The notes under the pieces: generated by a model
Seen by the model: the letters and a program-made list of their open reading frames with translations, nothing else
Told to the model about the DNA's origin: nothing
Database searches by the model: none
DNA from: Burkholderiales bacterium
Lineage (GTDB): Bacteria; Pseudomonadota; Gammaproteobacteria; Burkholderiales; Burkholderiaceae_E
Length of the DNA stretch: 64,000 bases
NCBI GenBank assembly: GCA_026399835.1
Contig: JAPLQE010000073.1
Location: forward strand, 52,216 to 116,215
Direction: 5' to 3'
Made by a program: the position numbers and the translations under genes
Shown: positions 1 to 6,449 of the stretch, piece by piece
Layout of the letters: every line of letters starts with the position of its first letter
Numbering within the stretch: the stretch's first letter is position 1

Positions 1-1
1 G

Positions 2-646
2 GCCGGCGCGATGGTCTCGGCGATGGCGCTCGAGCGGGTCGTCGACCTGCTGTTCGCACTCACCGCGCTCGCGCTGGCCGCGGCCCTGCTGCCGGCGCCG
101 TCCGCACCGGTGCTCTGGCAGGTCGGCCTGGCGATCGGCGCCGCGGTTGCAGGGGCCCTCGGGGGCCTCGCCTGGGCGACGCTGCGGCCGGCCGCGATGC
201 GCCGCACCGTCGCCGTGGTCGCCGCACGCCTGCCCGCCGGCCTGGGCGGCGTGCTGCGCAGCCAGGCCGATGCCTGCTGCGACGGCCTGGCCGTGCTGCG
301 CGACCCGGCCTTCCTCATGCGCTATCTCGGCTGGTCGGTGCTGCAGTGGCTGGGCTGGGTGGCCAGCGTGGCCGCCACGCTCCTTGCGGCCGGCATCGAG
401 GTCGAGGCGGCGACGACCGTCCTCTGCAGCGCGCTGGCCACGCTCGCGCTGGCGCTGCCCGCGGCCCCGGGCTACGTCGGCAGCTTCCAGCTCGCCTATC
501 ACTGGGCGCTGGCGCCGGCGGGTGTCGATCCCGCCGCCGGCTTCGTCGCCGCGACGCTGCTGCAGGTCCTGACGATCGGCTGCGCGCTGGTCACCGCGGC
601 GGGCGTGGCCCTCGCGCCCCGGCTCAGCCGAGCGCGGCCCGTGTAG
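2..646 (+). CDS. Lysylphosphatidylglycerol-synthase-type (UPF0104) membrane flippase-like protein, 5' truncated
   Basis: The frame is open to the left edge, so the true start is outside the window; an internal ATG at 11 is not convincing. The visible 211 or so residues are strongly hydrophobic with at least four to five membrane segments. The end of the chain carries the PGYVGSF motif before the last helices, which is typical of the flippase-like integral membrane domain family that includes the N-terminal half of lysyl-phosphatidylglycerol synthase and many glycolipid-associated proteins. No soluble acyltransferase domain follows. Its stop lies 23 bp inside the end of the convergent DUF1839 gene, so the two genes overlap tail to tail. 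Substrate unknown; a link to the neighbouring aminoacyl-carrier operon is possible but unproven. Confidence 0.7.
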   Translation, partial: AGAMVSAMALERVVDLLFALTALALAAALLPAPSAPVLWQVGLAIGAAVAGALGGLAWATLRPAAMRRTVAVVAARLPAGLGGVLRSQADACCDGLAVLRDPAFLMRYLGWSVLQWLGWVASVAATLLAAGIEVEAATTVLCSALATLALALPAAPGYVGSFQLAYHWALAPAGVDPAAGFVAATLLQVLTIGCALVTAAGVALAPRLSRARPV

Positions 647-1628
647 CCTGCAGCCCCTCGCCGCGGGCGCGCCCGATCGACTCGAGGGCCGGACGCGGAT
701 CCCAGGGCTTGCGGACGACGACCACGCGCGCGGCCTTGAGCACCATCGACTTGGTCTCGACCGAGACCCGCTCGAACGCCGCCGCCGCGTCGGCGAGCGG
801 ACCCGGGCGGCCGTCGGCGAGCCAGCCGAGGTGCAGCGCGCCGAGCTCGGCGGCGCTGCCGAGCTGGCGCAGCGTCGCGAACGCCCAGGCGTGATAGGCC
901 TCGGGCCCCTCGTCCACCAGCGCCGCGAGGTCCGCGCCGATGCGCTCGGCGAAGGCTTCGACCGGATCGCGCGCCGGCAGCCGCTCGAGATGCGTGGCGA
1001 GCAGGCCGAGCGCCTGCGTGCGCAGCACGGCGTCCGGCCGACGCTCGCACCGATCGAGCCTCAGCAGCTCGGCGTACAGCGGCAGCGCGCGACGGGTCTG
1101 CGGCCCGCCCAGCCCGAGCGCGCCGTCGAAGTCCTCGCCCTCGAGCTCGAAGTAGCCGGCGTTGTGGAAATACCCCAGGCGCCGCGCCGCGGCGTCGACC
1201 GCGGCCACCACGATCGTCGTCTTCGCATGCTGGCGCCGGTAGTCGGTGCCGGCGACGTCGGGCAGATAGAAGGCGTCGGCCTCGGTGCTCACCAGGTGGC
1301 CGGCGCCCACGTGCTCGGCGAGGTGGACGTCGAGCGGACGCCAGAGGTTGAGCTCGCGCACGTCGATGCCGTAGAGCGCCCGGACCTCGTCGTGCGAGGG
1401 CTTGTAGAAGGTCCACTGGTCGCCCTCGAAATCGAGCGCGAGCGTGGTGCCGAGCATGGCGCGCGGCTCGAGTCCGAGTGCGCCGAGCAGCTCGATCCAG
1501 ACGTCGACGTAGCAGTTCTTCTCGACCCAGGTCCGCTCGGGCGCGTGCAGCGCGTGCGGGCGGTGCGCGGCGGTGTCGAGCGAGGGCAGCGCCGGATGGC
1601 GCGCGAGCGAGGCGGCGCTCACGGCCAC
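624..1628 (-). CDS. DUF1839 family protein, last gene of aminoacyl-carrier-protein operon
   Basis: A 334-residue soluble protein recognised as DUF1839 from its N-terminal HAPERTWVEKNCYVDVWIEL region and the following Gly-Leu-Glu-Pro/FEGDQWTFYKPS stretch. No signal peptide or membrane segment is seen. GTG at 1628 is the likely start, 10 bp inside the end of the amino acid:carrier protein ligase, which implies translational coupling; a second GTG lies at 1622. DUF1839 proteins are usually found beside such ligases and acyl-CoA dehydrogenases, so it probably acts on the aminoacyl-S-carrier or its product. The biochemical role is unknown to me; the C-terminal half is alanine- and leucine-rich, mostly helical in appearance. 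Confidence 0.8.
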   Translation of the reverse strand: MAVSAASLARHPALPSLDTAAHRPHALHAPERTWVEKNCYVDVWIELLGALGLEPRAMLGTTLALDFEGDQWTFYKPSHDEVRALYGIDVRELNLWRPLDVHLAEHVGAGHLVSTEADAFYLPDVAGTDYRRQHAKTTIVVAAVDAAARRLGYFHNAGYFELEGEDFDGALGLGGPQTRRALPLYAELLRLDRCERRPDAVLRTQALGLLATHLERLPARDPVEAFAERIGADLAALVDEGPEAYHAWAFATLRQLGSAAELGALHLGWLADGRPGPLADAAAAFERVSVETKSMVLKAARVVVVRKPWDPRPALESIGRARGEGLQATRAALG

Positions 1629-2524
1629 AGGCGTGCGCGCACGTCCGTCGGCCAGTCGCCCGTCTCGAAGCCGTGCGTGCGGAACAGGGCCATCGTGACC
1701 CGCTCCAGCCCGTAGCCGATGCAGGCGGTGTGCGCCACCTCACCGTCGTCGCTGCGGATGTCGAACATCGCGCCGAACTTGTCGTGGTGCACGTTGAAGG
1801 AGCCGACCGCGGTCGGGCGCTCGGCCGAGATCACCGGCACCAGCAGCTCGTACTTGAGCTTCTGCTCCTGCTGGCTGGCGGCGAGGAAGCGCCCGGCGCG
1901 TCCGAAGAACGGGTCCGAGGCGACGTCCACGCGGATCGGCAGCCCGAGCCCGCGCAGCAGCGCCGTGCCGCGCTCGAGCCAGTCGTCGCGCCAGGCCATC
2001 ACCTCGTCGGGCCGCCCCGCGCGCACGAACTCGCGCACCCGGTACGACTGCATGCGGGTCGGCTCGCGCGAGGGCTCGTGCCGATAGACCCAGTTGGTCG
2101 CGGTGATCAGCCGCCCGCCCGCGGGCAGCGTGCCGGACAGCGTCGGATAGACCGGGTAGCAGGCCGAGGGGTTGAGCACCACCGAGGTGGCCCCAAGCAG
2201 ATCCTCGTAGGGCTCGCCGGCGTGCACGCGATCGGACAGGCGGCGCGCGGCACGCTCGTCGCCGAAGAAGCTCTGCACGCAGCCGCACAGGTTCGGGAAC
2301 GAGCCGAGGTAGCCGACGCGCTCGAGCAGCGTGCGGTCGATGACCGGCGGGAAGCAGGTCAGCTCGGGCACCTGCGGCGCGGCGGTGGCGCCCGCGAGCG
2401 CGTTGAAGCGCTCGAGCACGTCCTCGAACACCGCGCCGCGCCCGAACACGCCGGGCACCCCAGACGGCAGGATCAGCCGGTGCGCCAGGAGTCCCTGCAG
2501 GAACAGCTCGCCTTCTTCGTCCAT
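1619..2524 (-). CDS. Amino acid--[acyl-carrier-protein] ligase (class II aaRS-like)
   Basis: A 301-residue stand-alone catalytic core related to atypical seryl-tRNA synthetases but lacking a tRNA-binding N-terminal arm. Members activate an amino acid (Gly or Ala in characterised rhizobial examples) with ATP and transfer it to the phosphopantetheine of a small carrier protein instead of tRNA. Seen here: class II motif 2 around RMQSYRVREF (residues 157-166), motif 3 GYGLER (270-275), and residues matching the Cys/Glu/Cys zinc site, Cys122, Glu165 and Cys268, by position in these motifs. The start ATG at 2524 lies 31 bp after the dehydrogenase stop. The cognate carrier protein and AcpS are in the same operon. 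Family assignment is strong; the amino acid substrate is not predictable by eye. Confidence 0.88.
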   Translation of the reverse strand: MDEEGELFLQGLLAHRLILPSGVPGVFGRGAVFEDVLERFNALAGATAAPQVPELTCFPPVIDRTLLERVGYLGSFPNLCGCVQSFFGDERAARRLSDRVHAGEPYEDLLGATSVVLNPSACYPVYPTLSGTLPAGGRLITATNWVYRHEPSREPTRMQSYRVREFVRAGRPDEVMAWRDDWLERGTALLRGLGLPIRVDVASDPFFGRAGRFLAASQQEQKLKYELLVPVISAERPTAVGSFNVHHDKFGAMFDIRSDDGEVAHTACIGYGLERVTMALFRTHGFETGDWPTDVRARLWP

Positions 2525-2555
2525 CGTCGCTCCGCGTCGCGTCGCCGCGCGCCGG

Positions 2556-3764
2556 TCAGTCGTCCTTGTGGATCAGGAGCATCGTGGCGGTCTTCGACGC
2601 GATGCGCTCGTTGGCCACCATCAGCGACGCGGACAGCACGTCGCGGTACTGCCGACCCACCGCGTAGCGCGAGTCGTTGCGGTAGCCCTGGATGCCGATC
2701 ACCTGCAGCGCACGATGCACGATCCGCGGAGCGGCCTCGGAGCTCGCGATCTTCAGGTTGTTCATCTTCAGCGCCCAGCCGAGGGTCGCCAGGCCGCCGC
2801 CGTCGCCCTCGAGGGCCAGGCGGTCGAACTCGCGGGCGAGCGACTGCCAGTGGTGGCGCATCGTCTGCAGCTCGACCGACACCTCGGCCAGGCGCGAGGC
2901 CATCGGCGGCACGGTGCCCGGCATGCGGCGCGCCTCGGCACGCACGAAGGCCGAGGCCCGCGCCACCGCGTCGGCGGCGATGCCGGTCCAGACGCCCGAC
3001 CACAGGATGTGCGAGCTCGGCACCATGGTGAGCGCCGAGACGTCGGCATAGGGCACCGGCACGACCTGCTCCGGGCGCCCGTCGAAGCGCACCCGGAAGC
3101 CGGGGCTGCAGGTGCCGCGCATGCCCATCGGATCCCAGTTCGCGGTCCTCTCCAGGTGCAGCCCGGCGCGCGGGGCGTAGACGATCACCTGGTCGCTCGA
3201 GGCCGCGTCGATGTCGCGGCGGGCAGTGATCAGCATCGCGTCCGAGTGCTCGGCATACGAGATGGTGGTCGCGTCCTTGTCGATGGCGATCGCGTCGCCG
3301 CTCGGGACGACCGCGCAGCGGCTGCTGCGGGTGTCGCCGCCGACGCCGACCTCGGAGGTCACCGACGCGAGCAGCAGCTGGCGCTCGCAGAGTTCGCGCA
3401 GCACGCCCGCGAAGTACGCCGAGCCCGCGGTGTGGCGAACCAGGCAGGCGACCTGGATGTGGTGCATCGCGAGCACCATGCCGCTCGCGCCGCAGCCCTG
3501 GGCGAGCGCAGCGCACTGGTCGGCGAGCGCAGCCATCCCGCAGCCCGAGCCGCCGTAGGCCACCGGCACGGCGGCCGACAGCGCGCCCGCCTCGCGCAGC
3601 GCGGCGAAGGTCTCCTCGGGGAAGCGCCCGCGCGCGTCGACGTCGGCCGAATGCTGCGCTGCCACCTCGGCCGCGATCGCGCGGATCCGCGCGAGCAGCG
3701 TGTCGGCGTCGGGTGCCGCGGCAGCAGCGGTCGAGTCGTTCCGGCGCTGCGGTCCATGAGCCAT
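2556..3764 (-). CDS. Acyl-CoA dehydrogenase-like flavoprotein, probably acting on an aminoacyl-carrier protein
   Basis: About 402 residues in the order N-terminal helical domain (to about 130), middle beta domain (SVTSEVGVGGDTRSS at about 134-148) and C-terminal helical domain ending in QVIGIQGYRNDSR (354-366) and RQYRD (371-375). I chose ATG at 3764 because an AGGA Shine-Dalgarno lies about 10 nt upstream; GTG 3803 would add 13 residues. In canonical family members the segment after the C-terminal RD ends in Tyr-Glu-Gly-Thr, whose Glu is the catalytic base; here the aligned residues read Met-Val-Ala-Asn, so the base is missing or elsewhere. Its position between hydrolase and ligase genes suggests oxidation of a carrier-bound amino acid, as known for prolyl-carrier oxidases of pyrrole pathways. 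That role is inference. Confidence 0.82.
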   Translation of the reverse strand: MAHGPQRRNDSTAAAAAPDADTLLARIRAIAAEVAAQHSADVDARGRFPEETFAALREAGALSAAVPVAYGGSGCGMAALADQCAALAQGCGASGMVLAMHHIQVACLVRHTAGSAYFAGVLRELCERQLLLASVTSEVGVGGDTRSSRCAVVPSGDAIAIDKDATTISYAEHSDAMLITARRDIDAASSDQVIVYAPRAGLHLERTANWDPMGMRGTCSPGFRVRFDGRPEQVVPVPYADVSALTMVPSSHILWSGVWTGIAADAVARASAFVRAEARRMPGTVPPMASRLAEVSVELQTMRHHWQSLAREFDRLALEGDGGGLATLGWALKMNNLKIASSEAAPRIVHRALQVIGIQGYRNDSRYAVGRQYRDVLSASLMVANERIASKTATMLLIHKDD

Positions 3765-3843
3765 TCGTTCGCGTCCTGACTGTGTCGACAAAACCATGTC
3801 CACGGAGCTTCGCGAATGCGGCGCGGCGAAGCGATGACGGATC

Positions 3844-4521
3844 TCACGCCGGGGGCGACAAACCGCCTGTCGCGGCGTCGCGGACCCGCCTGACGAGCCG
3901 GCGCAAGCCGCGCCAGGCGGCGAGCGGAATGGCGTGCCCGCCGTCGAACATCACCCGGTCGACCCGGGCCCCGGCGGCTTCCAGGTCGTCGGCGAGACGC
4001 CCGGCCGCCTCGGGCGCCAGGTCGGGATCATCGCGCCCGTGCGCGACCAGCACTGGACGACCGCGCAGCCGCGGCATCGCCGGCAGCCAGTCGTCGTACG
4101 TCAGGCGCGAGCCCGACAGCACCGCGAGTCCGTCGATGGGCCGTAACCCGCGTAGCGCATGGTCGCAGGCCAGCATGGCGCCCTGCGAGAAGCCGCCGAC
4201 CACCAGCGGGCGGCCCGGATGCTCGGCGCACAACCGTGCCAGCGTGGCCTCGAAACGCTCGCGCGCCGCGTCCAGCCCGGCCGGCCGATCGGCGGCCAGG
4301 TCGCGCGGGCCCCGCGCCCGCGCCCGGCTGCGGGCCGCCTCGTCCACCCACCACCAGCCGTGCGTGCCGTCGGGCAGCTCGACCGGCCCTGCCGGGAAGA
4401 CCCAGGTGCCGCCCGCGCCGATCGACGCGGCGAACGGCGACAGCGCCTGCGGCCGCATCGCCCAGCCGTGCAGCAGCACGACCAGCGGTCCCGGCCCGAG
4501 CTCGACGAGCGCCTCGCCCAA
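3844..4521 (-). CDS. Alpha/beta hydrolase, phospholipase/carboxylesterase type
   Basis: The protein has an early LLHGWAM oxyanion segment, the nucleophile elbow GGFSQGAM, an Asp in a LVAHGRDDPD turn and a late GGHAIP histidine, the standard Ser-Asp-His set of the phospholipase/carboxylesterase family. No ATG is present at the 5' end. TTG at 4521 is proposed as start; a CTG at 4536 overlaps the stop of the upstream hydrolase gene, so coupling is likely with either choice. Length, about 225 residues, suits the family. As the third hydrolase-type module of the aminoacyl-carrier operon it could release a thioester-bound product, but this is inference from context. Confidence 0.78.
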   Translation of the reverse strand: MGEALVELGPGPLVVLLHGWAMRPQALSPFAASIGAGGTWVFPAGPVELPDGTHGWWWVDEAARSRARARGPRDLAADRPAGLDAARERFEATLARLCAEHPGRPLVVGGFSQGAMLACDHALRGLRPIDGLAVLSGSRLTYDDWLPAMPRLRGRPVLVAHGRDDPDLAPEAAGRLADDLEAAGARVDRVMFDGGHAIPLAAWRGLRRLVRRVRDAATGGLSPPA

Positions 4522-4532
4522 GGCCGGCCCGC

Positions 4533-6449
4533 TCAGCGCCCGGTCTCGAGCGCGGGCTCGCGCGGGGCGGCGGTGCCGGCGCCGCAGGTGCCGCCCGGGG
4601 CGCAGGGCGCGCCCGCGGCCGCGCATGCGGCGCAGGGCGTGCCCAGCCGCGCCGCGACGACCGGCAGCAGGCGCTCGCGGGCCGCACGGCGCGTGAACGT
4701 GTGGTCGGAGTCGGGCAGTTCCTGGAGCGTCAGCGCGCCGCGCGCGGCGAGCCGCCGCGCGGTCGCGCCACCGCCGAACTCGAGCAGCGCCGGTCCGGGC
4801 TCGTGGGCGGCGAACACGAAGTGCATCGGCACGCCGCGGCGCGCGACCGCCGAGAGCTCGGCCTCGAGGTCGTCGCCGATCGGCCGTCCGATGCGGCGCG
4901 CCAGCGCGCGCTGCGCCTTCGCGAGCGAGCCGGCCGCCCGCCGCGCGACGATCGACGCGATGTCGGCGACCGCCACCTCCCCGCGCACCACCCGCCGCCA
5001 CGCCCCGGGCTTCGCCGCCGCGGTCTTGAGCCGGACCGCGTCGGCGATCATGCGGTGCTCGGCCTCTGGCCCGTCGGCGGCATCGCCATGCCAGAAGAAG
5101 GTCAGCGGATTGATCGCGACGATGCCCTGCACAGGCAGCCCCGCGACTGCCGCCTTGAACGCGTGGTAGGCGCCCGAGCACAGGCCGACCAGCCGGCAGC
5201 CGTCGGCCTGCGGCCAGGCACGCATCCAGTCCACCGCGACCGCGACCGATTCGAGCGCATCGGGTGCGTACACCACGCCGTCGGGGTCGCCCGGACGTGC
5301 CGGGCTGTCGCCCAGGCCGGGCAGGTCCAGCCGCAGCACCGGATGGCCGAGCGCGGCCAGACGCCGCGCGAGCATCACGGACAAGCGGCTCGGGCCGACT
5401 CGGTGTGCGGCGCCAGCGTTCAGGATCACCACGCCGGCGCGCCGCACCGCCGCCCGGCCCTCGGCCGGCTCGGCCAGCACGCCGACGAGAGCGCGCTCAC
5501 GTCCGAGCCGCAGGACACGTTCGACGTGCACGACGCCATCGGGGCCGACGATGCGGGCGGCGTCCGGGCCGTCCTGCGCCACGCCGCAGACCCGCCTGGA
5601 GGGCGAGTCGGACGTCGCCGCGCCGCGCGATGCGGCGGCGACCTCGGCCGTCCAGCGGACCACCGTCGCCAGCATCGGATGCGGCACCTCGACCTCGTGC
5701 GGGTCGCGCATCATCGCGTCGGCGCCCTCGAAGCCCTGTACCTCCAGCCGCGCGCCGCCCTCGGCCAGGCGGGCCGCCCAGGCATCGAGCCCGGCGGTGC
5801 GCCGCGCCTCGAGCACCAGCACCCGCGGCGGCAGGCGGCCCTCGAACGCACCGACGTCGATCGCCGCGAGCGCCTGCCAGGCGGCCTCGTCGAAGGCGCA
5901 GCCGCCGACCTCGTGCAGGCCGCGCGGGTCCGGCTCGGACACCGGCGCCGCCGCCATCGAGAACGCGCGCAGTTCGCGCACGAACGCGCGCCCCGACAGC
6001 ACCGGTGCGACGGCCACCAGCGCATCCACGTCGTCGCGTCCGGCCGCGACCCGTGCGGCCAGCGCGGCACCGAGGCGCACGCCCAGCAGGATCCAGCGCG
6101 ACACCCCGAGGCGCACGGCGCCCGCGGCCATCGCATCGCGCACCGTGCGCAGCCAGGCCTCGAGCCGGTCCGGGTCGAGCTCGTCGCCGGCGGCGTCGCC
6201 GGTGCCGTCGTAGTCGAAACGGATCGCCGGCAGCCCGGCGCGTGCGAGCCCCTCGGCCAGCACCCGCAGCGTCCGGTGCACGCCCATCGCCTCCGGGCCC
6301 ACCGGCCCGCAGAGCAGCACCCCGGTGGCCGCGGCCGGGCCATCCGCCGCGGCCGCCGGCGGCCGATGCACCCAGCCGAGCGACGGGCGACCGGCGGGAC
6401 CGAACCAGCCCGGCTCGGGCTCGGGGAGCGGGGCGGGCATGGGGCTCAT
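4533..6449 (-). CDS. Fused two-domain alpha/beta hydrolase (exosortase-associated hydrolase type)
   Basis: A 638-residue protein with two alpha/beta hydrolase modules. Domain 1 (about 40-270) has the LLCGPVG loop and RFDYDGTGD, but its nucleophile elbow reads GVRLG (123-127), without Ser or Cys, so it is probably inactive; this feature recalls exosortase-A-system hydrolase 1. Domain 2 (about 310-600) has RLDLPGLGDS and an intact elbow GLCSG (422-426, Ser425) and a late SDHTF histidine. A short Cys-rich tail follows (CAAC, then two more Cys spaced 6 and 5 residues). Start ATG 6449 overlaps the GH2 stop as ATGA. Likely acts on the acyl or aminoacyl chain of the pathway; substrate unknown. Confidence 0.78.
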   Translation of the reverse strand: MSPMPAPLPEPEPGWFGPAGRPSLGWVHRPPAAAADGPAAATGVLLCGPVGPEAMGVHRTLRVLAEGLARAGLPAIRFDYDGTGDAAGDELDPDRLEAWLRTVRDAMAAGAVRLGVSRWILLGVRLGAALAARVAAGRDDVDALVAVAPVLSGRAFVRELRAFSMAAAPVSEPDPRGLHEVGGCAFDEAAWQALAAIDVGAFEGRLPPRVLVLEARRTAGLDAWAARLAEGGARLEVQGFEGADAMMRDPHEVEVPHPMLATVVRWTAEVAAASRGAATSDSPSRRVCGVAQDGPDAARIVGPDGVVHVERVLRLGRERALVGVLAEPAEGRAAVRRAGVVILNAGAAHRVGPSRLSVMLARRLAALGHPVLRLDLPGLGDSPARPGDPDGVVYAPDALESVAVAVDWMRAWPQADGCRLVGLCSGAYHAFKAAVAGLPVQGIVAINPLTFFWHGDAADGPEAEHRMIADAVRLKTAAAKPGAWRRVVRGEVAVADIASIVARRAAGSLAKAQRALARRIGRPIGDDLEAELSAVARRGVPMHFVFAAHEPGPALLEFGGGATARRLAARGALTLQELPDSDHTFTRRAARERLLPVVAARLGTPCAACAAAGAPCAPGGTCGAGTAAPREPALETGR

